Source: an uncultured Sphaerochaeta sp.
Lineage (GTDB): Bacteria; Spirochaetota; Spirochaetia; Sphaerochaetales; Sphaerochaetaceae
Direction: 5' to 3'
DNA length: 64,000 nt
NCBI RefSeq assembly: GCF_963677075.1
Contig: NZ_OY781873.1
Coordinates: 1 to 64,000 of the forward strand
The translations under genes and the position numbers were made by a program. Positions 28,408-36,676 of the stretch are shown here, piece by piece (position 1 is the first letter of the stretch; each line of letters opens with the position of its first letter). The notes below the pieces were generated by a model, which was given only the letters and a program-made list of their open reading frames with translations, searched no databases and had not been told where the DNA came from.

Positions 28408-28543
28408 AGACTAATCTATACCAACGAAAAGATTCTTTACATTCTTCGAAAAATCCTTTAGATTACATACAGCTTTTCGGGCCTATAGCTCAGTTGGTTA
28501 GAGCATCGGACTCATAATCCGTGGGTCGTAGGTTCAAGTCCTA
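28408..28543 (+). repeat. 136-bp direct repeat, left copy (tRNA gene plus upstream flank)
   Basis: This segment recurs at 30103-30238 with about six mismatches, a constant offset of 1695 bases. It contains ~70 bases upstream of the tRNA and the tRNA up to its T-arm. Duplicating the upstream flank is unusual for integrase attachment sites, which normally copy only the tRNA 3' end. Confidence 0.9.
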
Positions 28544-28552
28544 CTGGGCCCA
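28479..28552 (+). tRNA. tRNA with CAU anticodon (elongator Met, or Ile2)
   Basis: Full cloverleaf of 74 bases: acceptor GGGCCTA with TGGGCCC and discriminator A, D-arm TAGCTCAGTTGGTTAGAGC, anticodon loop CTCATAA with CAT at 28513-28515, T-arm GTAGG-TTCAAGT-CCTAC. CCA is not encoded. C4-G69 and C5-G68 pairs are the kind favoured by the tRNA-Ile lysidine enzyme TilS in E. coli, so either Met or Ile2 is possible. A T-T mismatch at the base of the anticodon stem is noted. This is the only intact copy in the window. Confidence 0.95.
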
Positions 28553-28557
28553 AAGAC

Positions 28558-28590
28558 AAACCTCCTTGCAATGCAGGGAGGTTTTGTGTT
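28558..28590 (+). terminator. Hairpin after the tRNA gene
   Basis: AAACCTCC (28558-28565) pairs with GGAGGTTT (28577-28584), followed by TGTGTT. Position just past the tRNA supports a terminator. Confidence 0.6.
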
Positions 28591-28649
28591 GGGGAATAAG
28601 ATCTGAATGTGGTCTAAAGTGGGCTAGGAAAATCCTGAATATTACCGAT

Positions 28650-28754
28650 GTGGATTTTGTGACAGTTCTACCTGGAACTTGGAATCGCCAATTCGCGTTT
28701 TCAGAGGCCTAAAATGCCGGTTTCTGAGGAAAATGTGACAATTCTTCCTGGTAC
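28650..28754 (-). repeat. Dispersed repeat R1, copy A
   Basis: About 105 bases, homologous in inverted orientation to copies at 38481-38586 and 39507-39611. On the + strand it begins GTGGATTTTGTG and ends ATTCTTCCTGGTAC. It lies between the tRNA and the double-HTH gene; the rest of 28590-28975 shows nothing else recognisable. Confidence 0.8.
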
Positions 28755-28975
28755 TGAGGTATGCATAGTTTCTGTCTATTAAAAACGTTGGAAGAGATTG
28801 CTTCAGTGAAGTAGTACTGTAACATCTCTGAAACTAGGAAACCATAGTAAAAATCATACAATATTTTAACCAGATCAAGAATCTAGGTTATAAAAGAAAT
28901 CATTAATCAAATTTCTTGAAGCAATGCCTCCTCTTTCTCTTCTTAGAAAGTATCTAACACTTTTGGAGGTAATTC

Positions 28976-29542
28976 ATGATGCAATTCCAGGCAGCACTCG
29001 TGTATGCGATACGAGAGAATAATGTAAGCGAGCAAGAACTATGTGAAAAAACAGGGTCAAATCCAAGATGGATTACAGAAATCACAACCAATTCTGAGTG
29101 GCATCCTAGATTGGATACTATCCTAAGACTCTGTTATTCACTCGAATTCGATGTGTTTAAATTTCTTGATTATGCTGAATTTGGAATATCACGTAAAAAT
29201 TCTTCCTCGAACATGAGATTTCCAAAAAATGTATCTATATTAAAATTATGGGAACCCATAGATATTCAAAGAAGAATGATACTTGAAATTATGCCGATAC
29301 ATGTAGCGAAAACCTTCAGGTCTTTAAGAAAAGATTGTGGACTATCACAAAAAAATTTGGAGGAAATCACACCATTTACAAAAAGCACAATAAGTCTTAG
29401 AGAAGGACATCGAAATAATAATTACCCCACAGTCACTACCTTAGCGCTATATTGCAAAGCCTATAAAATTTCCTTTTCTGAATTTTTGACAAGAGTATTC
29501 GAACATACAATTAATACTCCATCCATTTTGCTTACATCATGA
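28976..29542 (+). CDS. Double helix-turn-helix (XRE-type) protein
   Basis: 188-residue protein with two XRE-like HTH domains: residues ~5-65 (VSEQELCEKTGSNPRWITEI) and ~105-170 (LRKDCGLSQKNLEEITPFTK). The second is the better match. No dimerisation or ligand domain is visible. GGAGG precedes two consecutive ATGs. It is AT-rich and lies between the tRNA and its duplicate, so it belongs to an accessory segment. A regulator of a mobile element is likely. Its target is unknown. Confidence 0.75.
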   Translation: MMQFQAALVYAIRENNVSEQELCEKTGSNPRWITEITTNSEWHPRLDTILRLCYSLEFDVFKFLDYAEFGISRKNSSSNMRFPKNVSILKLWEPIDIQRRMILEIMPIHVAKTFRSLRKDCGLSQKNLEEITPFTKSTISLREGHRNNNYPTVTTLALYCKAYKISFSEFLTRVFEHTINTPSILLTS

Positions 29543-30102
29543 GTGTTGTCTAGTTAATCTCCCAAGATACAAAATTATTAATATTGGACCGTCCTCGATG
29601 AATGTCTATAGATAGAGGATCATTAGCAAGCCAAAGATTTTTCATGGAGGACGGTGGTACACTACTACCAAAGAAAAGAAATGTTAGAATCACATTTCCT
29701 TTATATGTTCGTTCTAATGAGATAAATAACAGTACTGTTGTTCTGAGTTCAACGGTGCACCCCGGCCACTTGACCAGAGCAAAGCCTGCCACTGAATTAT
29801 GCAATCCCTGCCAGTAAGAGCTACTGACAGGGAAATTGGAAAGTATCAGGGTTTAGCTGAATGTCTGGAACGCAGGTCTTGTCCTTCAAGTCTCAGCATA
29901 TATGAAGAGGACGTGACCCTTCCCAGGATTGCTTGTCCCAAGGCAATATTACTTATTACCTTCGACCAGCTCTCATCCGGTCGGGATTTCTCTAATTCCT
30001 TCACAGCATGAAAAAAACAGGAAGCAGAAAGCTTGGGCTACGAATACCTTCTTGGCTGTAATGAAGAAGTTACCTCAGGACATTATCACTTTCCAATGAG
30101 AA
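29543..30102. other. Non-coding stretch with one hairpin
   Basis: I see no supportable gene here. CCCTG-C-CAGTA (29806-29816) pairs with TACTG-A-CAGGG (29822-29832) with one mismatch. Short reading frames on both strands have no convincing start or family and look like decayed sequence. Confidence 0.5.
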
Positions 30103-30238
30103 AGACTACTCTATACCAACGAAAAGATTCTTCATATTCTTCGAAAAATACTTTAGATTACATACAGCTTTTCGGGCCTATAGCTCAGTTGGTTAGAGCA
30201 TCGGACTCATAATCCGTGGGTCGTAGGTTCAGGTCCTA
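30103..30238 (+). repeat. 136-bp direct repeat, right copy
   Basis: Second copy of the segment at 28408-28543, ending at the shared GTCCTA. From 30239 on the sequence differs completely from the left copy. Confidence 0.9.
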
Positions 30239-30280
30239 GCGGTCGTTAAGACTGTGCAAGTTCAAATCTTGTTCTGGGCA
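30174..30280 (+). pseudogene. Chimeric tRNA remnant: CAU tRNA 5' part joined to class II tRNA 3' half
   Basis: 30174-30238 repeat the CAU tRNA through the start of the T-arm 3' strand. The join at GTCCTA leads into a class II tRNA 3' half: variable stem CGGTC-GTTAA-GACTG (30240-30254), T-arm GCAAG-TTCAAAT-CTTGT (30256-30272), acceptor strand TCTGGGC and A (30273-30280). The layout and TGTGC-rich spacer match tRNA-Leu best. The chimera cannot fold as a single tRNA with its own acceptor stem (GGGCCTA against TCTGGGC). It is best read as an attachment-site junction next to the integrase. Confidence 0.8.
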
Positions 30281-30284
30281 GAAT

Positions 30285-30332
30285 GGCAAACCTTTTACTA
30301 CAATGAAATTGTAAGGGGTTTGCCTTTTCTTT
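30285..30332 (+). terminator. Terminator after the tRNA 3' half
   Basis: GGCAAACC (30285-30292) pairs with GGTTTGCC (30317-30324), with further pairing of TTACTACAAT-like and ATTGTAA segments in the loop, followed by TTTTCTTTT. It probably came with the tRNA-Leu fragment. Confidence 0.85.
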
Positions 30333-30416
30333 TATTCAAAAACTCCTTCCAATTTTTCGCCCCGATTTGGGTACTGTACTCAGTTGTGTACTCAATAAGA
30401 TGGAGTTTGAAAAGGT

Positions 30417-31583
30417 ATGCGAGCAAGAGAACCATTCACATTGACAAAAAGATACACCGGCAAGAAAACTGTCTATTACTATTTTGTCTACGATAAGACC
30501 GGTCGTCGGAGAAAATTCTCAACGGGCTGTACCACCAAGACCCAGGCAATGGTATATACCTTGGAACTCTACCGCACAAATTCGTTGATTCCTGAAAAAA
30601 AAGAAGCCAAGCCGATACTCACCTTTGGAGAATACGCCGATGGATGGTGGACTCCGGATTGTGAATACGTCAAGGCTGAGAAGCTCAGAGGGAGACAGCT
30701 CTCTAAACAATACATTACAACCAATAGGCAACTATTGAATAGGTATATTCTCCCTACTTTCAAGAGTACTGCCTTGATAGATATCACACCTTCAAGAATC
30801 GAGACATGGCAGCGATATCTCATCGAAAAGAAGAAACTCTCACCCAAGTATGCAAACAACATTCTATCAATATTCTCTGTCATTCTCGATGAAGCCAGGA
30901 GACAAGGACACATCGCAATAAACCCAGCCAGGGAAGTCAGGACTCTTGCAAATAATAGCAAAGAACGAGGAATCCTTTCCTTCGATGAAGCTCGAGAACT
31001 TCTTACCAATCTTTCATACTGGGATAATCCAATGGCATATACTGCTTCTCTATTGGCGGCATGTACGGGTATGAGGTTGGGCGAAATTCGCGCCCTACGG
31101 CCTTCTGACCTACGAGATGGATACATTCATGTCGAGCACAGTGTGGACCTCTACGGAGCCCTCAAGAGTACAAAGACTGGCGATAAGAGAGATTTGCCTA
31201 TACCAGGAAGTCTGATGGAAACGTTGAAGAAATTGGCGAAACTCTCAGGTAAGTGTGATCGCATTTTTTCAGTAGCCGATGTTCCTATAGGATCCAAAAC
31301 CATAAGGTTCAGCCTTTACAGGGCATTGTCCAGAATGGGAATAGAAGAAGCTGAACGAGTAAAAAGGAATATTACTTTCCATTCCTGGAGACACTTCCTC
31401 AATTCACAGCTTCTTTCAAATGGTGTCAACGAGTTAAAGACCAGGAAGATTACCGGCCACTCCACTGCAGCAATGACAGAGCACTATGCAAAATTTCTGG
31501 TGAATGATTTTGCAGATGTGTTGAAAATCACTAACGGAATAGTTGAGATATCAAAAACTGAAGGGCCCAGATTGGGCCCATAA
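30417..31583 (+). CDS. Tyrosine recombinase (integrase)
   Basis: 388-residue phage/ICE-type integrase. An N-terminal arm-binding-like part (YYFVYDKTGRRRKFSTG), then a SAM-like core-binding domain (residues ~70-165), then the catalytic domain. Catalytic residues: Arg in CTGMRLGEI, His-x-x-Arg in HSWRHFL, His in ITGHSTAAMTEHYAKF with Tyr as nucleophile. It looks complete. It sits 137 bases from the tRNA 3' fragment, the usual arrangement at an element end. No excisionase or other mobility gene is recognised nearby. Confidence 0.95.
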   Translation: MRAREPFTLTKRYTGKKTVYYYFVYDKTGRRRKFSTGCTTKTQAMVYTLELYRTNSLIPEKKEAKPILTFGEYADGWWTPDCEYVKAEKLRGRQLSKQYITTNRQLLNRYILPTFKSTALIDITPSRIETWQRYLIEKKKLSPKYANNILSIFSVILDEARRQGHIAINPAREVRTLANNSKERGILSFDEARELLTNLSYWDNPMAYTASLLAACTGMRLGEIRALRPSDLRDGYIHVEHSVDLYGALKSTKTGDKRDLPIPGSLMETLKKLAKLSGKCDRIFSVADVPIGSKTIRFSLYRALSRMGIEEAERVKRNITFHSWRHFLNSQLLSNGVNELKTRKITGHSTAAMTEHYAKFLVNDFADVLKITNGIVEISKTEGPRLGP

Positions 31584-31589
31584 AAAGCT

Positions 31590-32678
31590 TTACAGGCCTT
31601 TATTTAAATCATTAAAGAGCTTTGATTGCCCGGAAGATCCTGGTATGTAACGAGTTTTTACGAGCATCTCTTCTGAGATTTCAATCTCCTTAAATATTGA
31701 ATAAAAATCGTCTTTAGCTAGGATCTTACCTGGATAACCGAGTCTTTCACAACAAATAGGAAAAAATTTCATGAGTGCAATAAATCCCGTTGAGCGATTT
31801 AGAATCGTTTCAGGCTCAACATTATTCCAAGCACGTGGCCAGCGTTGCTGAACCGCTTTAAAATACTCCATCACTAATCTTGCAATTTCTGTATCTTTCT
31901 CTTCTATAAACAACTTTCGTAAAAAGTATTTCTTGTTATCTAGAAGTTCGAGCTTTCTTCCTCGCTTCAAATCATCTCTGTCTTTCATCTTATCTGCAGA
32001 TATATATTTTATGAGAGATTCCACAAATGTGGCTTGTGTAATCGTTTCTTTTTCTTTATCAATTGCAGTCCCTAGAATTTTAATCTTGCCATGAAAAGGA
32101 CTTTTCTCCATCTGATCAAGTACTCTTACAATATTATGACATGTCTTCTGCGGACTTCGAGACTTTGCAAATTCATAGAGATCATCGGCAAGAGATTTGT
32201 TCACTTTTGTTTGTGTTTTGTTAATTGTTGCGAATAGAATTGCTTGATCTTCTAGCTCCATATCAATGAACACTGCTACGATGACATCAAATGGCTTTCC
32301 CGCTTGCGAATATCCTTCGAGACCTGCAATCCTATGTTGTCCATCAAGTACTTTCCCAACATCTTTATTATTCAAAATTTGAATTTCATGATTATTGGAA
32401 TCATAAGAAGCAAATTTGCTTGAAATCGATAGAATTAAGGTGTTTGGGAATGAGGCATCTACCAAATTTACATACTTCTCAATTTCCTTAACACGTTTTG
32501 GAGATAATTCTCTCTGTATACCGATATACTCTTCAACTTCCCGCTTGTTTCCTTCCAACCTTCTGACATCGGTAAATGAAATATTAATAATATCTGAATG
32601 TGACAAAGTACAGACATAGAAACTACCGATAGGTTGAACCACTTCCAAAGCTTTGGCAATAATGTATTTATTTGACAT
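31590..32678 (-). CDS. DGQHR-domain protein
   Basis: 362 residues with a ParB/sulfiredoxin-like nucleotide-binding domain. The signature DGQHR appears near residue 112 (VLDGQHRIAGLEG), preceded by ELSPKRVKEIEKYV. The same fold occurs in DndB, the regulator of DNA phosphorothioation, and in other DNA-modification-linked genes. The ATG at 32678 has GGAGG nine bases upstream and overlaps the preceding membrane-protein gene. The C-terminal ~200 residues are not recognised. A role tied to the neighbouring methylase is inferred from linkage. Confidence 0.85.
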   Translation of the reverse strand: MSNKYIIAKALEVVQPIGSFYVCTLSHSDIINISFTDVRRLEGNKREVEEYIGIQRELSPKRVKEIEKYVNLVDASFPNTLILSISSKFASYDSNNHEIQILNNKDVGKVLDGQHRIAGLEGYSQAGKPFDVIVAVFIDMELEDQAILFATINKTQTKVNKSLADDLYEFAKSRSPQKTCHNIVRVLDQMEKSPFHGKIKILGTAIDKEKETITQATFVESLIKYISADKMKDRDDLKRGRKLELLDNKKYFLRKLFIEEKDTEIARLVMEYFKAVQQRWPRAWNNVEPETILNRSTGFIALMKFFPICCERLGYPGKILAKDDFYSIFKEIEISEEMLVKTRYIPGSSGQSKLFNDLNKGL

Positions 32679-33168
32679 TCTCAAGATCCTCCATCATAGA
32701 ATTTATGGTTTCCTGCTCAACTTCTTTTGCATTAATTTGTTCTCTATATTTTTGCTTATTAATTTTGGAAATATTTCGGAATAAGAATACGGCTGATGGA
32801 ATAAAAGTAAATAATGAAACAAATAAACCCATAACCCATGAAGTCTTAGGATAGAGAAAGAGCACTAAATAAAAAACACCTGATAGTAAAATAGGAAACC
32901 AAGAAATTGAATCAAATATTTCACTAAAGCCGTCCTTTTCTGAAAACTTTTCTCTTATTAGGTATCCAGAATACACCCAAAATGAAGTGGCATATAGAAG
33001 AAAGTCCCCCTGTCCAAAGGGCTTTATTAGTTCTCCCCAACTACCAGAAATTACAATAAAGGCCAAAATTATTAGAAAAGGAACAGTTGTCCCAAGTAAA
33101 TTTACCAGAAACTCCTTCCAAGTCTGTATAGTCGCTTCATGCATCATCGCTTCTTCGGTATTATTCAT
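32668..33168 (-). CDS. Integral membrane protein of the methylase cluster
   Basis: 166 residues from the ATG at 33168; upstream TTG codons are alternatives. Four hydrophobic segments, near residues 25-45, 55-75, 90-107 and 112-130, with a charged helical C-terminus (NKQKYREQINAKEVEQE). No family recognised. It is enclosed by dam (23 bases upstream) and the DGQHR gene (overlap), so it is likely expressed with both. A membrane partner in a DNA-modification cluster is unusual. Confidence 0.75.
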   Translation of the reverse strand: MNNTEEAMMHEATIQTWKEFLVNLLGTTVPFLIILAFIVISGSWGELIKPFGQGDFLLYATSFWVYSGYLIREKFSEKDGFSEIFDSISWFPILLSGVFYLVLFLYPKTSWVMGLFVSLFTFIPSAVFLFRNISKINKQKYREQINAKEVEQETINSMMEDLENVK

Positions 33169-33191
33169 AATCAAATATGCCTCCCTCTTGA

Positions 33192-34001
33192 TCAATAATT
33201 CATAATTAAAATCTCAGAAACAGTTGCTCTATTCTTTTTACATGAGATCGTACGCTTAACCCCAATTTCTATAATCCGCCAGTCTGAATATAGATTTCTA
33301 ATCATGTCATGATTTGGGCTAGATATCATGACTTTCGATCCAATGGTTGATAGAGTATTTGCAATTTTAGAAAGACGAACTTGCTCCGATTCTTGAAATC
33401 TTTCCTTTGTATAATGCTGAAAATAACTTGTTGCATTTAGAGGCATATAAGGTGGATCAAAATAGATAAAACTAGACTCTGTTGCATATTCTTCAACACA
33501 ACTAAAATCTTCACATCGTAGTTTTGTTCCTTGCAGCTTTTCACTCAAGTACCTAAACTCTTCTTTTGATGGAAAATGTGGATTGTTTTTCCCGAATGGA
33601 ACATTATATATGCCTTGTTGATTCACCCTAAAGATTCCATTATAAGAACTTTGTATTAGATAAATAAATCTAGCTGCCTGCTGTATCGACTCAGATTTAT
33701 CATTATTAAAATCGTTGCGAACTTTATAGTAATATTCTTTGTTATGTTTACTTTCCAAATCTTTCATGGCTGAATATACTTCTTCATATGTATCTTTAAT
33801 TCTTGAATAGGTATTCATTAAGAATGGATTAAGATCAATAAGAGCTGCCTCCCTTGTATTCGTATTGAGGAAAAGAGTCGCAGCACCTACGAAGGGTTCA
33901 ATCAGTGTTCTATGTTCTATATCGATTGGCAAATTATTAAGCAATTCCTTTAACATATTTTGCTTACCACCAGCCCATCTTATGAATTTCTTCCGTTGCA
34001 T
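33192..34001 (-). CDS. DNA adenine methyltransferase (Dam/DpnM type, D12 class)
   Basis: N6-adenine methyltransferase of the D12/Dam class, 269 residues. AdoMet-binding motif FIRWAGGKQNML at residue ~5, EPFVGAATLF at ~35, LIDLNPFLMNTY, and the catalytic DPPY in FIYFDPPYMPL near residue 175. Dam-class enzymes commonly methylate GATC, but the target recognition domain cannot be read by eye. No matching DpnII/MboI-type endonuclease is adjacent. First of a three-gene unit with the membrane protein and the DGQHR protein. Confidence 0.93.
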   Translation of the reverse strand: MQRKKFIRWAGGKQNMLKELLNNLPIDIEHRTLIEPFVGAATLFLNTNTREAALIDLNPFLMNTYSRIKDTYEEVYSAMKDLESKHNKEYYYKVRNDFNNDKSESIQQAARFIYLIQSSYNGIFRVNQQGIYNVPFGKNNPHFPSKEEFRYLSEKLQGTKLRCEDFSCVEEYATESSFIYFDPPYMPLNATSYFQHYTKERFQESEQVRLSKIANTLSTIGSKVMISSPNHDMIRNLYSDWRIIEIGVKRTISCKKNRATVSEILIMNY

Positions 34002-34153
34002 TATGTATTATTATCCTAAGAATTTTATGAGATGTTTATTATCTTCTTATCCCATCATTCCATTAGTCTGTTTCGAGTAATTACTACACTGAAAATCCCC
34101 GGGGCTTAAATAAAATCCCAACCTACTAACAATTTTAATCTTGCGAAAACATT

Positions 34154-35323
34154 CTAAGAGTTTCCTTTGACTCTATTATGGGTTTTGCATAACATCTGGC
34201 AATTGCTTGGTTCCGTTGCTCCACCCTTACTCCATGCAGCAACATGATCAGCATCCATTTCATTCAATTTCCAGATTTTATTTTTATTAGCATCATGGCC
34301 GATGGAGCAAAGAGGACAATTTGAGTGACCTTCTCTCTCCGCCTTAGCTGTTTGTTCTGCATATACGGAACGTTTGGTTGCTTCATCAAATACTCGAACA
34401 ACAAGTAATTTTGTATCTGAGGAACCTCCAAGTATATATTCAAAAACTCCTTTCCGATTTTTTATATATAAATCAGCATAGAGTTTTTTTAATTCTATAG
34501 ATACTTTCTTCCGATTATAGGGTTGAGTATGGTACTGTTCATATAACCTTCCCCATTCTATCCCTCTCATCTCAGGCTCAACATCTTCAAATACTCCAGA
34601 CACCCAATCTATCACACTGTTAAAATAATTCTTCAATTCTTCGGTATTTCTATCATAGCGGTGTCTGCTCATGTAATCATCAATATTTGCTTTTCCCTTA
34701 CTTACCCATTCAAAAGCTCGTTCAAGAAAGTCCTGCCTGTTTACAGTACCAGAAATATAAGCACTCCATTTCTGGACATTTGCGTTTTGACTGTTACTGA
34801 ATTCGGCTTTGCATAGGGTCACAAAAGGACCAGAGTATACCGCATTAAGCCTCTCTTGGTCGTTAAGAGGAACACCAGCAATATTGATAGTCTTAAACCA
34901 TTCCTTTATTTCACTCTCAGCACCTTCACATTCGTAGATTAATAATTTTGTTTCAAGAATTTTGGTTTGCTTATCTGCTGCCAATCCCCCAAAATACTGT
35001 TGCATTCCATTCTCATCTTTGATTGCAAACTTATTAGTAATAAACCTTCCGAGACTTGTGATTCTTTGTTGCCCATCCAATACCTCTAGGTTATCATCCG
35101 ATAATTTATTAAAGTAAAGCAGACCTAACGGGTATCCTTTTAGAACTGATTCAATTACAGCGACATCTTTCTTCCCATCAGCATAAATATAATTTCGCTG
35201 GTACTCTGGTTGAATTGTGAGTTTACCGGATAATCCAAACAACCCTTTCCCCTCAAGTTCGTTATAAACAAATCCATCACAAATCTGGGCAACAGTAATG
35301 TCAGTTTTCAATATAGTTTTCAT
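34154..35323 (-). CDS. DUF262 protein with C-terminal HNH nuclease domain
   Basis: 389 residues. The N-terminal DUF262 domain has the ParB-like NTPase signature DGQQR (VLDGQQRITSLGRF, residue ~84), as in GmrSD and SspE restriction enzymes. The C-terminal ~60 residues form an HNH nuclease: CPLCSIGHD, MDADHVAAWSKGG and NCQMLCKTHN, with zinc-binding cysteines and the DH...N...H catalytic set. In those systems NTP hydrolysis controls cleavage of modified or foreign DNA. It starts four bases after the EcoRI-type methylase stop, with AAGGAT before the ATG, so the two are coupled and form a candidate restriction-modification pair. Confidence 0.9.
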   Translation of the reverse strand: MKTILKTDITVAQICDGFVYNELEGKGLFGLSGKLTIQPEYQRNYIYADGKKDVAVIESVLKGYPLGLLYFNKLSDDNLEVLDGQQRITSLGRFITNKFAIKDENGMQQYFGGLAADKQTKILETKLLIYECEGAESEIKEWFKTINIAGVPLNDQERLNAVYSGPFVTLCKAEFSNSQNANVQKWSAYISGTVNRQDFLERAFEWVSKGKANIDDYMSRHRYDRNTEELKNYFNSVIDWVSGVFEDVEPEMRGIEWGRLYEQYHTQPYNRKKVSIELKKLYADLYIKNRKGVFEYILGGSSDTKLLVVRVFDEATKRSVYAEQTAKAEREGHSNCPLCSIGHDANKNKIWKLNEMDADHVAAWSKGGATEPSNCQMLCKTHNRVKGNS

Positions 35324-35327
35324 GAAA

Positions 35328-36476
35328 TTATCCTTTATGCTTTATTAGGATCCGTTGATATACTTTCTCATACAAACCATTACGGATAACGACACCACTT
35401 GCATTAAGATCATATGTTCCCTTTTTGTTGAATTTTGCAAGATATGCTTGTTTACATTCTTTGGTTGTAAAGACTTTTGTTTTTAGCTGATAAAGGTCTT
35501 CATTTTCGCACATCCCAACAATCTGAAATTGTTCAGGTGAATACTTATCAAGAAAACTGATTGGAACACCCATTACACCTTTAAAATCACTAGGAATATA
35601 TTTTACATACGGAATTTCAATCGCATCATAATTAACATATTTTTCAAACGGCTTCTTTAGCCCAAATTTGATTACATCAGACTCTGTCATCAAGGGAAGG
35701 GTCTGGTGTCTACGCCCATGATCAAGATTAGTGAACCAACACGAATTTCCTAATCGAGTATAATCTCCTATATATCCAAGACGAGCAGCCTTTTCTCTAT
35801 CTTTCTCAGAAACTTCGGCTCCTTTAGGGACAGCAAAAACCATATCACTTCCATTCCCAGTTGCGCCTAACCACACTTTATTTTCTTTGATTAATCGAAA
35901 CACCTCTTTGTAGGTGATAGCATTCATATTTCCAATTATCAAAAACTTCCTCTCTGTTTCGTTGATCCATGGCAAGAAGCTTCGAAACAATGAAAATGGA
36001 GGATTGGTAACAATTATGTCAGCTTCGTCTCTAAGTTGCTTAACTTCTTCACTTCTAAAATCGCCATCTCCCTTCATATATTCCCATTCCAGATCATTCA
36101 CATCTATCTTCCCATCTCCATATCTATCATGATCAAGTATAAAAATCTTTCCTTTTACCTTTGTTTTTGTTGCATCAAAATGAGGATCTAACGTTTCAAA
36201 TAATGTTGGTTGATAACCACCCTTATATCGCTTGCTTTCAGGTGCATAACTTGTACTAATAATTTTCTTTAAACCAAACCTATCGAAATTTTGGGCAAAG
36301 TATTTAGTAAAATTGCTCCATTCAGGATCATCACAAGGAAGAAGAATTGTCTTTCCTCGAAACACATCAGGATCATATTCAATATAAGCTGTGACTTCTT
36401 TTTCAATATCCTGGTACTGAGTATAAAACTCATCATTCTTAGTATTTTTGGCGTTTGAAAGATGACTGTTTGCCAT
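35328..36476 (-). CDS. EcoRI-type adenine-specific DNA methyltransferase
   Basis: 382 residues from the ATG at 36476, the family-typical start (MANSHLSNAKNTKNDEFYTQ); an upstream in-frame extension is not supported. The EcoRI-methylase family features are LLPCDDPEWSNF, FILDHDRYGDG, IVTNPPFSLFRSFL (catalytic NPPF) and GNMNAITYKEVF. It would transfer a methyl group to adenine N6. No EcoRI-like endonuclease is present; the coupled downstream gene is DUF262-HNH. The recognition site is not predictable from sequence alone. Confidence 0.9.
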   Translation of the reverse strand: MANSHLSNAKNTKNDEFYTQYQDIEKEVTAYIEYDPDVFRGKTILLPCDDPEWSNFTKYFAQNFDRFGLKKIISTSYAPESKRYKGGYQPTLFETLDPHFDATKTKVKGKIFILDHDRYGDGKIDVNDLEWEYMKGDGDFRSEEVKQLRDEADIIVTNPPFSLFRSFLPWINETERKFLIIGNMNAITYKEVFRLIKENKVWLGATGNGSDMVFAVPKGAEVSEKDREKAARLGYIGDYTRLGNSCWFTNLDHGRRHQTLPLMTESDVIKFGLKKPFEKYVNYDAIEIPYVKYIPSDFKGVMGVPISFLDKYSPEQFQIVGMCENEDLYQLKTKVFTTKECKQAYLAKFNKKGTYDLNASGVVIRNGLYEKVYQRILIKHKG

Positions 36477-36676
36477 AATAATATCCCCAATCTCCGAGAA
36501 TACTAAAAGATGCTTTATCGAAGAGAAAGTCTTATAGTAAGTCTCTTTGATTACTCTCTGTATCCTCATCAAGCCCTATTTCATTCATTTTGATTCAATG
36601 ATTGACTTATCATATCATAATAATGGCTAATAGTGTGATATTCATTTCTCAATTTCATGATAGCCCGAGCATACTT

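Noticed and set aside
29602..30011. Short + strand open frames between the HTH gene and the duplicated tRNA
   Set aside because: No ribosome site, no recognised family and overlapping open frames on the opposite strand; treated as decayed non-coding DNA.
31560..31583. GGGCCCA-containing end of the integrase gene, similar to the 3' end of the CAU tRNA, as a right attachment site
   Set aside because: Only about eight bases are shared and they encode the protein's own C-terminus; no T-arm sequence precedes them.
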